The notes under the pieces are model-generated. The model worked only from the letters and a program-made list of their open reading frames with translations. It made no database searches and was not told the origin of the DNA. From contig NZ_LMSJ01000060.1 in the NCBI RefSeq assembly GCF_001428105.1, positions 62,001-126,000 on the forward strand: 64,000 bases of DNA, in the 5' to 3' direction. A program made the position numbers and the translations under genes. This document shows, in pieces, positions 33,842 through 42,440 of this stretch. This stretch comes from Paenibacillus sp. Soil766 (lineage in GTDB: Bacteria > Bacillota > Bacilli > Paenibacillales > NBRC-103111). Within the stretch, counting starts at the first letter, position 1; every line of letters starts with the position of its first letter.

Positions 33842-36247
33842 TCACAAATTGTTATTTTGAGCTATCGTAGACTCGCTAGCAGCACTTCTATCTTTCAAGA
33901 ATTCACACACCGATTCAACATCCAGAGGTTTGCTTATATAATAACCCTGGATTTCATCACATCCCAAAGCTTTTAACAAATTAAAATGTTCTTCCGTTTC
34001 GATCCCTTCCGCAACTACCTTAAGCTGTAAATGGTGCCCTAGATCAATAATCGCCTTGGCTATGGTCCGATCATAATCAACAACAGTCATATCGCTAATA
34101 AACGACTTATCAATTTTTATGGTATGAAGAGGGTAACGGCGCAAATAACTGAGTGAAGAATAGCCCGTGCCGAAGTCGTCTACTGATATTTTCACACCAA
34201 GATCTAGGAGCCTCATTAGAGCTCCAGCGGCTTTTCCTTGTGACATGGTCGTACTCTCCGTTATTTCCAGCTCGATGTCTTCCGTTCGAATCTGGGCTTC
34301 TGACAAGATCTTCGATAAGACTTCTACGAATTGGTCCTGCTCCAATTGCATAACAGAAACATTCACGGTAACAATTAAATCCGGATAGCCGAATTCCCTC
34401 AATTTCTTTATATCCGAACAAGCTTGATTAAGAACCCAATTACCTAAGGCAATAATAGCGCCTGACGATTCAGCTATAGGGATAAACTCCGCAGGAGAAA
34501 TCCGCCCTATTTCTGGATGATCCCATCGAAGCAAGGCTTCCACCTTAACAACTTGCAATGTCTGTGCGTCTACAATCGGCTGGTAAAACACATGAAATTC
34601 GTTGTTAACCATCGCTGATGCCAACTGTGCTTCCAACATGATTTTACGCTCAAGATCTTCCAGCAATATATTCGAATAAGCACTCAGAAGATTTCTTCCG
34701 GATTCTTTGGATTTAATCATGGCAATGTCTGCATATTTCACTAATTCTTCCGGGGTGCTCCCATCATCTGGGTATATGCTGATTCCAATGCTAGCTGTCG
34801 TATCGAACTGCCTGCCTTTTATTGAATAAGAGGAAGCTAATGCTGTATGAATCTGATGGGCTTTTAAATAAGCGGCTTCTTTGCCAGCAATATTAGTTAA
34901 CAACACAGTGAACTCATCCCCACCTAATCGCGAGACGGTATTCTCAGGTTCCATCCCCTCTTTAAGCCGGGAGGCTATTACTTTTAGAAGATCATCTCCA
35001 TAATCATGGCCCCATGTGTCATTCACCCATTTAAATCGGTCGAGATCAATGAACAGAACAGCAAGCCGCACTTCTTGCTCTTTTGCCTTACTGATAGCGC
35101 TTTCTAGCTTATTAAAAAAATAAGCTCTATTCGTTAACAGTGTTAATGGATCGTAAATCGCTTGCTTTTCCAATAGATTTCTGGAACCCTCAAGAGAAGA
35201 CATCATGGTGTTAAATTCTTTTTCCAATTGGGCAAATTCATCAGAACCATGGCTGCTAATCCGTAATGTAAAATCTTGTTTTTGCGTGATGGAACGAAAA
35301 TTAATAACTAATCCTTCCATTCTCTTCAGAATCATCCGATCGATGACAACCATGATACCTACAGAAATAAATAGAACAATAAGTGTTAATACAAGTGCAT
35401 ACAACTTAACGGCAAACTGGCCTGGATTGTATACATTCCTTGTTTTCTCTGAGGATAGAACAAGATAAGGGTTCCCGAATACATCCTTCACTAGAGAATG
35501 GACGACGACCTTTTCATTCGATATATTATCAAACCAAATAAAGGGGGATCCGTCCGCATTTGCATGGGTTTCTGGGATCTGCACCTCATTGGCTAACTGG
35601 AAACTAAATTGGGAATAGTTTAAAATCATCAAGCGTTCAATTTCCATTGCATCTAAAAAGCGGCCAATAACCAAAGCACCTACAATAGGTCCCTCCATAG
35701 TGCTTCTAATAACGGGAAGTGAAACAACAAGCATAGGTCCCTCGCTGGTTGCAATAACTCCTTTTTCACTCTGGAATTCTCCATCGAAATGAATCAAGGC
35801 CCCCCTGTTTGCCATTACGGAATCTATCATTCCGACAGGTGGAAGGGTTTGTCTACCTGCTGCTACATCATAGAAGCGATTGTATATCACCTGGCCATTG
35901 GTGCCAATCAGCGCTGCAAAGTGGAGGAGGTTAGTCTGAAAAAATGCATCATTGAATTTGCTTCGAATGTAAGGAGCATCTTCATGTTCTATAGGCTCAG
36001 GCATCAATTCTTTTGTCATAAAATCGTATGTCGCGTTGGATGCCGAGTAGTCAGTCATATTTATTTTCAAATTTTCCGTTTCATGCTCCAAGGTTAATAT
36101 CATATTTTTCATATCCGCATTGAGAGCTCGTTCATCCAGTTGAGCAAATCGGTTCAGCAAAATGCGATCTAATGAAAAATAAGTACAAGCGAGCCCGAAA
36201 AGAACAATCATACCGACAAACATCAATACTTTCTTGCGTAAAGTCAT
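33842..36247 (-). CDS. CHASE4-GGDEF-EAL cyclic-di-GMP enzyme
   Basis: The 801-residue protein has a membrane helix (8-25), an extracellular CHASE4 sensor (about 45-200), a second helix (about 275-300), a HAMP linker, then a GGDEF domain with an intact RLGGDEF site and an EAL domain with intact EALLRW and 'DDFGTGYSSLSYLRR'. So both synthesis and breakdown of c-di-GMP are possible; the sensor may set the balance. It is 53 bases downstream of a galactose-binding-type lipoprotein, in one unit, which suggests the lipoprotein feeds the sensor. ATG has AGGGAG upstream. Confidence 0.92.
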   Translation of the reverse strand: MTLRKKVLMFVGMIVLFGLACTYFSLDRILLNRFAQLDERALNADMKNMILTLEHETENLKINMTDYSASNATYDFMTKELMPEPIEHEDAPYIRSKFNDAFFQTNLLHFAALIGTNGQVIYNRFYDVAAGRQTLPPVGMIDSVMANRGALIHFDGEFQSEKGVIATSEGPMLVVSLPVIRSTMEGPIVGALVIGRFLDAMEIERLMILNYSQFSFQLANEVQIPETHANADGSPFIWFDNISNEKVVVHSLVKDVFGNPYLVLSSEKTRNVYNPGQFAVKLYALVLTLIVLFISVGIMVVIDRMILKRMEGLVINFRSITQKQDFTLRISSHGSDEFAQLEKEFNTMMSSLEGSRNLLEKQAIYDPLTLLTNRAYFFNKLESAISKAKEQEVRLAVLFIDLDRFKWVNDTWGHDYGDDLLKVIASRLKEGMEPENTVSRLGGDEFTVLLTNIAGKEAAYLKAHQIHTALASSYSIKGRQFDTTASIGISIYPDDGSTPEELVKYADIAMIKSKESGRNLLSAYSNILLEDLERKIMLEAQLASAMVNNEFHVFYQPIVDAQTLQVVKVEALLRWDHPEIGRISPAEFIPIAESSGAIIALGNWVLNQACSDIKKLREFGYPDLIVTVNVSVMQLEQDQFVEVLSKILSEAQIRTEDIELEITESTTMSQGKAAGALMRLLDLGVKISVDDFGTGYSSLSYLRRYPLHTIKIDKSFISDMTVVDYDRTIAKAIIDLGHHLQLKVVAEGIETEEHFNLLKALGCDEIQGYYISKPLDVESVCEFLKDRSAASESTIAQNNNL

Positions 36248-36300
36248 ATCTTCATCTCCCTATGACCTGCTAGTCCTCTATGTTGTCTTTGGAAACCGAT

Positions 36301-37347
36301 TCATCTGGCGTCATGAAGGTTATCTTTCGTAATTTTTTTATAAGTGGTCCAGATATACTTGCCATCCGTCAACTCGTATCCACCTATATTTTCTTTGGTT
36401 GGCGTTTGTTTATTAGCCAGAACCTGAGCCAAGTTAAATAACGCCTTTCCTTGGTTCTTCGCATCATTTAATACCGTTCCAAGCAAGGTGCCATCTTCCA
36501 ACGCTTTGATTGCATCCGGTGTCGCATCTACACCTACAACGGGCATATATGTATTTTCTTTGAAATATCCCCATTCTTTAAGAGCTTCAATAGCACCTAG
36601 TGCCATCTCATCATTGTTTGAAAACACAGCCTCGATTCGATCACCATGCGTTGCCAGGAAGCTAGTCATCTTCTCACGCCCCTTATTCCGCTCCCATCCT
36701 GCAGTATCCTCAGCCAACTTCTCAACTTTGATGCCTGTATCTTCAACGGCTTTTACCGAGTATTTCGTGCGAATTTCAGCATCTTGGTGACCTGGCTGTC
36801 CTTTTAACATGACATATTGCATCGTACCGTCTTTATTTTTGTCGGCCTCTGGGTGTTTATTATAATACTCGGCCATAAGCTCACCCTCCATTGCACCGGA
36901 TTGTTCCGCTTTTGCGCCTACGTAATAAATTTTATTCCATTTTTTCATATCATCCGAAAGTGGTTCCCTATTAAAAAAGACAACCGGTATATCTGCACGC
37001 TTGGCTTTATCAATGATAATACTCGTCGCGGTCCGATCCACTGGGTTAACCACCAAAGCATCGACCTTTTTATTTATGTATTCTTCAATATTTTCATTCT
37101 GGATCTGTTGTGAATTCTGGCTGTCCTTCAAATAGACAGATGCTTGATTTCCTGCCACTTGCGCAAAAACATCTCGCACTTGAGTTAGATACATGTCATC
37201 AAAATTATAAACCAAAAAGCCAATTTTCTTGGTTGACACGTCGGGTACGGCTCCGGTTAACGTCGGGTCCGATTGTGCCTTTTGACTGCAGCCTGCTGTG
37301 ACTGCCAAAATCCCTGCGAATAGAAGGCTAATCACCTTTTTGTTCAT
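36301..37347 (-). CDS. Galactose/glucose-binding-type lipoprotein (MglB-like)
   Basis: The 348-residue protein has a lipobox TAGC (Cys 20) and a periplasmic-binding protein fold close to MglB. Matching stretches include 'ADIPVVFFNREPLS', 'YVMLKGQPGHQDAEIRTKYS', 'AVFSNNDEMALGAIEALKEW' and 'PVVGVDATPDAIKALEDGTL' with Asn/Asp residues that bind sugar in MglB. No MglA ATPase or MglC permease is present. It is followed at once by a CHASE4-GGDEF-EAL protein, so it is more likely a sugar sensor than a transport receptor, as with GBP in chemotaxis. Confidence 0.85.
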   Translation of the reverse strand: MNKKVISLLFAGILAVTAGCSQKAQSDPTLTGAVPDVSTKKIGFLVYNFDDMYLTQVRDVFAQVAGNQASVYLKDSQNSQQIQNENIEEYINKKVDALVVNPVDRTATSIIIDKAKRADIPVVFFNREPLSDDMKKWNKIYYVGAKAEQSGAMEGELMAEYYNKHPEADKNKDGTMQYVMLKGQPGHQDAEIRTKYSVKAVEDTGIKVEKLAEDTAGWERNKGREKMTSFLATHGDRIEAVFSNNDEMALGAIEALKEWGYFKENTYMPVVGVDATPDAIKALEDGTLLGTVLNDAKNQGKALFNLAQVLANKQTPTKENIGGYELTDGKYIWTTYKKITKDNLHDAR

Positions 37348-37471
37348 TTTGTACCACCTTCGTTGTTGACTTTACCTTCCTATATGAATCTCTTGATCGT
37401 AAGCAAACTGCAATTTTTAATATTCGACAGTATTTTTAATGACTCCTCCCCCAAACGACCTGTACGACAGA

Positions 37472-37508
37472 CAAAAAAAAAGAGAAGTCATTTTACTGAC
37501 CTCTCTTT
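37472..37508 (-). terminator. Terminator of the hxl operon
   Basis: AAGAGAGGTCA pairs with TGACTTCTCTT on the reverse strand and runs into nine T residues. The 5' arm overlaps the last codons of the HxlR-type gene. Confidence 0.8.
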
Positions 37509-37877
37509 ACCTTCTGACGGAATCGTTTTTTGAATCACGTTCTCTCTGTAGCTTTTGCCCCAATCAAACAACATCTGCAGTAGAGGCATTAGACTTTGCC
37601 CATACTCCGTCAGGGAATATTCCACTTTAGGAGGATTCTCCGCGAATACTTCCCGATAAATAAGAAGGTCCTCTTCCAGCTCGCGAAGTTGATTCGTTAA
37701 CATTTTCTGCGTAATGCCAGGGATGAGCCGCTTTAACTCTCCGAAGCGCTTCGTCCCTTCCAATCCCAGATGCCACATAATAATTAACTTCCACTTTCCT
37801 CCGATAACGGCCAGTGTAAGTTCTTTCTCACAATTGATATCCTGCAAATTAATTCGTTCTTTGACTTCAAGTGCCAC
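37488..37877 (-). CDS. HxlR-type winged-helix regulator
   Basis: This HxlR-family protein has 129 residues from the GTG at 37877, which has AGGAGG ten bases upstream; the longer frame from 37901 would place that site inside the gene. The core shows 'LAVIGGKWKLIIMWHL', the recognition helix 'ITQKMLTNQLRELEEDLLI' and the wing 'PPKVEYSLTEYGQSLMPLL'. In B. subtilis HxlR activates hxlAB in response to formaldehyde and lies divergent from them. Here it is last in the same operon. It lacks an obvious reactive Cys in the N-terminal helix: the only Cys is in 'DINCEKELT', which matches the conserved HxlR/YodB position. Confidence 0.8.
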   Translation of the reverse strand: MALEVKERINLQDINCEKELTLAVIGGKWKLIIMWHLGLEGTKRFGELKRLIPGITQKMLTNQLRELEEDLLIYREVFAENPPKVEYSLTEYGQSLMPLLQMLFDWGKSYRENVIQKTIPSEGKERSVK

Positions 37878-37945
37878 TCTGTTACGGCCTCCTCTCTGCA
37901 TACTCTTTCTACAGTAGTTAGGAAGAAGCCTTCTAACTCATTACA

Positions 37946-38506
37946 TCATTCTAAATTTGCATGATTTTCATACATGCTGCTCGTATCCATCTTTAGCATT
38001 TGCATGAGACTTATAATCACAACATCGTAGAATAAAAGCAGTGTTTGCTCATATAAACTTCCCATTGGTTGTAAGGAAACTGCGGCATCAGCTTGATCTT
38101 TGCGAGCTCCAGTCAGCATAACCGTATAATTCGCAATTCGACCAATGGTCGAGTGAGCAGACAGCGTGACCAAGACGACCTCTGCATGAAGCGCAGCGGA
38201 TTTGTTGGCATAGGCGACAAGCGGTGCAGTCTCCCCAGAACCTGAGCCAATCACGAGTAGATCGCCGGCCTTTATCGCAGGTGTAACAGTCTCCCCAACC
38301 ACATAGACGGGAATACCCAACTGCATAAGCCGCATGGCAAAAGCACGTCCCATCAATCCTGATCTTCCCGCTCCCGCTACGAAAACTCTGTTTGCTTTCA
38401 GAATCCGCTCGGCAAGCCCTGCAACCTCACCATCATTAATTTGCTGAAATGCATGATAAAGTTCGGCCGCTACCTTGGATGACCCTTCCGTTGTATAAGG
38501 AATCAT
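37946..38506 (-). CDS. hxlB: 6-phospho-3-hexuloisomerase
   Basis: The 186-residue SIS-domain protein has the sugar-phosphate sites 'VFVAGAGRSGLMGRAFAMRL' and 'LLVIGSGSGETAPLVAYANK' and the C-terminal 'FYDVVIISLMQMLKMD'. It turns hexulose-6-phosphate into fructose-6-phosphate, the second step of formaldehyde fixation by the ribulose monophosphate pathway. Length and motifs fit HxlB. The gene starts four bases after hxlA ends, so the two are co-translated. Confidence 0.93.
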   Translation of the reverse strand: MIPYTTEGSSKVAAELYHAFQQINDGEVAGLAERILKANRVFVAGAGRSGLMGRAFAMRLMQLGIPVYVVGETVTPAIKAGDLLVIGSGSGETAPLVAYANKSAALHAEVVLVTLSAHSTIGRIANYTVMLTGARKDQADAAVSLQPMGSLYEQTLLLFYDVVIISLMQMLKMDTSSMYENHANLE

Positions 38507-38510
38507 GGAT

Positions 38511-39146
38511 TCACCCTGCAGCTTGAACCAGCCGCTTCATCTCCGCAGCCGCTGCTTGTCGATCCTCTTGCCCTGTAATGCCTCCCCCAACAATGACCAA
38601 ATCAGGTCTTGCTTCCAATACTTCGGGCAGCGTGTGCAGCTTAATTCCGCCGGCGATAGCCGTTTTAGCGCGTTTAACTACTCGCTTAATTGTGGCTAAG
38701 TCTTCTAAAGAGTTTTTCCCAGACGCTTGGTGATCATAACCGGAATGAACGCAAATATAATCTACGCCCAGTGCATCAATTTCTTGTGCTCGTTTGGCCA
38801 TATCGGGCACATTGATCATGTCGACCATAATCCTCGTTCCTTGCTTTCTTGCTTCAGCAACAGCGCCGCTGATGGTCGAATCATCTGAAACACCTAGCAC
38901 CGTAATGATGTCCGCTCCCGCTTCAGATGCCTTCATGACTTCATAACTGCCCGCATCCATAATTTTCAAATCTGCCAGTACTTTTACATGCGGATACGCG
39001 GCTTTCAATTCTTTGACAGCACGTAAACCTTCATTAATGATAACCGGTGTGCCAATTTCCACGACATCGACATAGGCTGCCACTTCATTTACAATCTCTT
39101 TTGCACCTTGAATATCCACTAAATCTAAAGTTAGTTGCAGTTCCAT
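38511..39146 (-). CDS. hxlA: 3-hexulose-6-phosphate synthase
   Basis: The 211-residue protein is of the orotidine-phosphate decarboxylase superfamily: the DxKxxD motif is in 'VLADLKIMDAG' (residues about 57-67), plus 'EIGTPVIINEGL', 'VHSGYDHQASGK' and the phosphate-binding 'LVIVGGGITGQEDRQAA'. It joins formaldehyde to ribulose-5-phosphate. In Bacillus this serves detoxification of formaldehyde made in metabolism. A perfect 18-base palindrome about 100 bases upstream is a candidate regulator site. Confidence 0.93.
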   Translation of the reverse strand: MELQLTLDLVDIQGAKEIVNEVAAYVDVVEIGTPVIINEGLRAVKELKAAYPHVKVLADLKIMDAGSYEVMKASEAGADIITVLGVSDDSTISGAVAEARKQGTRIMVDMINVPDMAKRAQEIDALGVDYICVHSGYDHQASGKNSLEDLATIKRVVKRAKTAIAGGIKLHTLPEVLEARPDLVIVGGGITGQEDRQAAAAEMKRLVQAAG

Positions 39147-39243
39147 TGAGAATCTCTCCTTCTACTTTGCAATTCTGATGAATGCCATAGACTCATTGTA
39201 GGGCTATGCCGCTCATCCGAAAAGTAGGCACTTCTATGTGCGT

Positions 39244-39261
39244 AGTTACTTGAAAGTAACT
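39244..39261. promoter_or_regulatory. Palindrome AGTTACTT-GA-AAGTAACT upstream of hxlA
   Basis: This is a perfect inverted repeat with eight-base arms, 98 bases before hxlA and 47 bases after the SMR pair. HxlR-family proteins bind short symmetric sites; this could be its target. Confidence 0.45.
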
Positions 39262-39307
39262 GGAGTCTGAAGGAATTCGTGCTTTTGCTAAATGATTGAT
39301 GAGATGG

Positions 39308-39622
39308 TTACGCGATTAATTTCAATCCTACTGCAGCACTTAACACCATCGCGATGAACACAATCCGCTTCCAATTCTTAGATTCCCCATAGAACAGCAT
39401 CCCTACGATTGCACCTCCAACCGTCCCAATCCCTGTCCAGACCGCGTAAGAGGTACCCATCGGCAAGCTTTTCATCGCTTGGCTTAGACATGTAAAACTC
39501 AGCACAATACCTACGATAAATATTGCAAAGCTACGAATATTCTTCGCTTTATTGATTTGATTCATTCCAACGACACCCACAACTTCAAACATCCCAGCAA
39601 ATATGAGAAAAAACCAACCCAT
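39308..39622 (-). CDS. SMR efflux subunit 2 (YkkD-like)
   Basis: The 104-residue protein has four helices with the SMR hallmarks: the membrane Glu in 'FAGMFEVVGVVGMNQI' and 'LPMGTSYAVWTGIGTVGGAI'. It pairs with the next SMR gene, whose stop overlaps its start by one base, which is the usual design for hetero-oligomeric SMR pumps such as YkkCD or EbrAB. A TetR gene precedes both. The substrate may be a quaternary amine or guanidinium-type cation; it cannot be told from sequence. Confidence 0.85.
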   Translation of the reverse strand: MGWFFLIFAGMFEVVGVVGMNQINKAKNIRSFAIFIVGIVLSFTCLSQAMKSLPMGTSYAVWTGIGTVGGAIVGMLFYGESKNWKRIVFIAMVLSAAVGLKLIA

Positions 39623-39957
39623 TAGGCCGCCGCTCCTTTCTCACCGGTTGTCACAAATTTCAATCCAAATACACCGGATAATAGAAGTAGAATGAGGAAT
39701 ACTTTAAGAAACTGGAAGGGTTCTCCGAAAAATAGCATTTCAACAATGACTGTCCCCGCGGTCCCCATCCCTGTAAATACAGCATATACGGTTCCCACGG
39801 GTAGTTTGGTTGACGCACTAATAACGAGATGAAATGAAATATATATGGCAATGACCGTAGCGATCCACGTCCATGTTGTATCCGAATGTTTTAATCCTGT
39901 CACCCATATCACTTCAAAAATGACACCAACGAAAATATAGATCCAATACCGATTCAT
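39622..39957 (-). CDS. SMR efflux subunit 1 (YkkC-like)
   Basis: The 111-residue protein has four helices, the conserved Glu in 'VGVIFEVIWVTGLKHSD', and 'LPVGTVYAVFTGMGTAGTVI' with 'EMLFFGE' after. It lies 27 bases after the TetR gene and overlaps the second SMR gene by one base. I looked for a guanidine riboswitch, which often precedes ykkC genes, and saw none in the short leader. Control is more likely by the TetR protein. Confidence 0.85.
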   Translation of the reverse strand: MNRYWIYIFVGVIFEVIWVTGLKHSDTTWTWIATVIAIYISFHLVISASTKLPVGTVYAVFTGMGTAGTVIVEMLFFGEPFQFLKVFLILLLLSGVFGLKFVTTGEKGAAA

Positions 39958-39984
39958 GTGTATAAACCTCCTGCTGCTTTTACT

Positions 39985-40563
39985 TTACTTTCTAATACCA
40001 CGCCAAAAGACGAACCAGGAAGATTCAATCCTTTTCATTGACCGAGCTGAACCTCCAAATAGCAATTCCACAAACATGCCATCTAAGACCGCAGAGAATG
40101 CAACCGTAGCCTTATCGCTGCTCACTTCAGAGCTAATCATTCCATCGTGTAAAGCTTGATCGAATAGAGGCATTATCATCGTTTCAATCGTATCTAGATA
40201 CCCGTAACCTTGCTTAACAATCTCATCATAGAGATGGGACGGCGGGAAGAAGGCCACGCGCAAGAAAAATTTCGTGTTATCATCCTGTTCATAACGATCT
40301 TGATATTGAATAAGAAAACCATATAGAAGCTGATCGATGGACAGATGCTTATTGTTATCGAGATACGTATGAACGAAGAGCAATTCTTTCGCCAACACTT
40401 CATCAAACAGAGCAAGAAATAGTTCATCTTTCCCTTTGAAGTGCGTGTAAATGGATTGTTTCTTGATCCCTACATCCGTAGCAATATCAGCAAGCGATGC
40501 ACCTTCATAGCCATTCTTAGCAAAATGAGTGCGCGCTACTTCCTTGATCCGTGTTGCCGTCAT
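39985..40563 (-). CDS. TetR family regulator of the SMR pair
   Basis: The 192-residue protein has an N-terminal helix-turn-helix ('HFAKNGYEGASLADIATDVG', 'KKQSIYTHFKGKDELFLALF') and a helical ligand domain of the TetR_C type seen in AcrR-like proteins. The ATG at 40563 follows AAGGGG with nine bases of spacing; the upstream GTG at 40602 crosses the palindrome CGAACGTTCG (40580-40589), which is a likely operator. It is the first gene of the operon with two SMR genes, so it probably represses itself and the pump until a toxic cation is sensed. Confidence 0.85.
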   Translation of the reverse strand: MTATRIKEVARTHFAKNGYEGASLADIATDVGIKKQSIYTHFKGKDELFLALFDEVLAKELLFVHTYLDNNKHLSIDQLLYGFLIQYQDRYEQDDNTKFFLRVAFFPPSHLYDEIVKQGYGYLDTIETMIMPLFDQALHDGMISSEVSSDKATVAFSAVLDGMFVELLFGGSARSMKRIESSWFVFWRGIRK

Positions 40564-40579
40564 CTCATCAATCCCCTTC

Positions 40580-40589
40580 CGAACGTTCG
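40580..40589. promoter_or_regulatory. Palindrome CGAACGTTCG upstream of TetR gene
   Basis: This perfect ten-base palindrome lies just upstream of the ribosome site of the TetR-SMR operon. Candidate autoregulatory operator. Confidence 0.35.
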
Positions 40590-40782
40590 TCAGGGTAATC
40601 ATAACATCTTATCTTGCGCAGGGCAACCTACGATCCTATTAAATAACTTAGTAGCCGACAACTATTCCAATATACTAAGCGCCATCACATGTTCCAAAAA
40701 GATATCATCATCGGCTTGTTCGCATGCTTTTCCAATTATTGAATACATATGTAAGTATTCGATAAACAGGAGGACACAAGTC

Positions 40783-42333
40783 ATGTCACAACATGGGCAA
40801 TCGTTCATGAAAGGAACGTTCGTCTTGTCTGTCGCTGCTTTCATCAACCGTATTCTCGGTTTTATCAGCGGCATGTATATCGCTCGTGTACTGGGAGCAG
40901 AGGGAATCGGCATCTTGATGATGGCTCATCCGCTCGTCCCGCTCGTCATTACGATTACCGAGCTTGGATTGCCGGTGGCCATTTCCAAATTGGTCGCAGA
41001 GGCCAACGCTCGCGGAGAACGGATGAAAGTGAGGCGCATCCTGCATGTCTCACTCGCTGTCACGAGCTTCTTGAGCGTAGCGCTCACGACCGTCTCGTTA
41101 CTCGGATCGGAGTGGATCGCATCCATTCTCCTTAGCGACCAACGCGCCTATTACGCGATGTTGGCCATTACACCGATCGCGCCGATTGTCGCTGTCTCTG
41201 CCGTTTTGAAAGGATATTTCCGCGGCATGCAGCAGATGAAGACCATTGCCGCTTCCGATGTGCTGGAGCATACCGTCCAAATCGCCTGTGTATTGGCGTT
41301 GGTCCACCTTTTGCTCCCTTATGGCATCGCTTATGCGGCCGCCGGAGCGATGGCCGCCTCTGTGGTCAGCGAAGTGTTCAGCCTGTTGTTCCTCGCGACA
41401 AGCTATAAGCTTTACGGCGAATCGAAAAAGCCTGGCGAGACGTGGGCGAGCCACCTGAAACAAGGAAGGAGCACACTCAGCGAGCTGCTGCAGATCGGAC
41501 TGCCGACGACTGGGCACGGAGTCATTCATTCGTTGTACAGCACCTTCCAGCCGCTGCTTATCACAACCAGCTTGGCGCTGGCCGGCATCGGCACAGCGTT
41601 AGCGACGAAGCAATTCGGGATGCTGGCTGGCTATGCGTTTCCACTGCTGTTCATGCCAAGCTTTATCACGCAGTCCTTGTCCACCGCTCTCATTCCTGCG
41701 ATTGGCGAGGCCGCGGCGAACAAGAATAGTCTGCTCATCCATGAGCGGATGAATCAAGCGATGATCTTGGGACTCCTGATCGGCGCGCCAGCGACCGTTA
41801 TCCTTTACGTGTGGGCAACGCCACTAACGACACTTGTCTATCATGCGCCGGAAGCAGGGGTGCTTCTACAAATCCTGGCGCCGATGTTTTTCCTGCATTA
41901 TTTCGACGCGCCACTTCATGCGATTCTACTTGGGCTCGGCCGCGCGAAAGCTACGCTGTGGAATTACGTCGTAGCCACCTTATTCAAGAGCGTCGCAATC
42001 TTCGTCTTCGGCAGCCAATATGGCATTATTGGCGTTGCGTACGGCATCGGTATCGGCATTGTGTTGCAAACACTGCTGAACTTCTTTTCCATCTCGAGTT
42101 CCATCGGATTTTATTGGAGTATTCGCCCCTATGTCAAAGTTGCGATCTCCATGATACTGATGATGCTTTGCGGAAACTGGACCTATCACTATTTGGTCAG
42201 CAGTGGGATGTCATCGTTATGGTGCGTCATCACTTCCATCGTCTGTTCCTTGTTTCTTTATTTCGCTGCGCTCGTATTGACGGGGACATTGCATTGGAAA
42301 CATACACGCAATAGGTTTTCGATCCCGTGGTAA
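40783..42333 (+). CDS. spoVB: Stage V sporulation protein B (MOP-family flippase)
   Basis: The 516-residue protein has about 14 helices. It matches SpoVB in opening and core: 'SFMKGTFVLSVAAFINRILG', 'ARVLGAEGIGILMMAHP', 'LGLPVAISKLVAEANARG' and 'AITPIAPIVAVSAVLKGYF'. SpoVB is a lipid-linked intermediate flippase needed for spore cortex. ATG at 40783 has AGGAGG ten bases upstream; the frame is open further back but without signal. Its base composition looks richer in GC than the adjacent TetR and SMR genes. A bidirectional terminator follows. I could not place a sure sigma-E promoter. Confidence 0.85.
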   Translation: MSQHGQSFMKGTFVLSVAAFINRILGFISGMYIARVLGAEGIGILMMAHPLVPLVITITELGLPVAISKLVAEANARGERMKVRRILHVSLAVTSFLSVALTTVSLLGSEWIASILLSDQRAYYAMLAITPIAPIVAVSAVLKGYFRGMQQMKTIAASDVLEHTVQIACVLALVHLLLPYGIAYAAAGAMAASVVSEVFSLLFLATSYKLYGESKKPGETWASHLKQGRSTLSELLQIGLPTTGHGVIHSLYSTFQPLLITTSLALAGIGTALATKQFGMLAGYAFPLLFMPSFITQSLSTALIPAIGEAAANKNSLLIHERMNQAMILGLLIGAPATVILYVWATPLTTLVYHAPEAGVLLQILAPMFFLHYFDAPLHAILLGLGRAKATLWNYVVATLFKSVAIFVFGSQYGIIGVAYGIGIGIVLQTLLNFFSISSSIGFYWSIRPYVKVAISMILMMLCGNWTYHYLVSSGMSSLWCVITSIVCSLFLYFAALVLTGTLHWKHTRNRFSIPW

Positions 42334-42381
42334 GAAACTGCATAGTCCGATATCACCGGACTAAACCGAAAATTCCCATGC

Positions 42382-42412
42382 AAAAAAGCAGCCATGATTG
42401 GCTGCTTTTTGT
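42382..42412. terminator. Bidirectional terminator between spoVB and ArsR-SRPBCC gene
   Basis: AAAAAGCAGCC pairs with GGCTGCTTTTT around a six-base loop. T-runs exist on both strands and the genes converge here. Confidence 0.9.
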
Positions 42413-42440
42413 ACTTTTTAGCGTCGTGAACGTCTCCAGA

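Noticed and set aside
39958..39984. Guanidine riboswitch before the SMR pair
   Set aside because: The spacer is only 27 bases, far too short for the aptamer, and the TetR gene precedes it.
40741..40780. Sigma-E or sigma-K promoter for spoVB (CATATGTA at about 40745)
   Set aside because: The last bases of the -10 consensus do not fit and no matching -35 is present at the right distance.
41098..41529. 143-codon reverse ORF inside spoVB
   Set aside because: Rich in Arg, His and Gln, without start signals; it is the shadow of the GC-richer spoVB frame.
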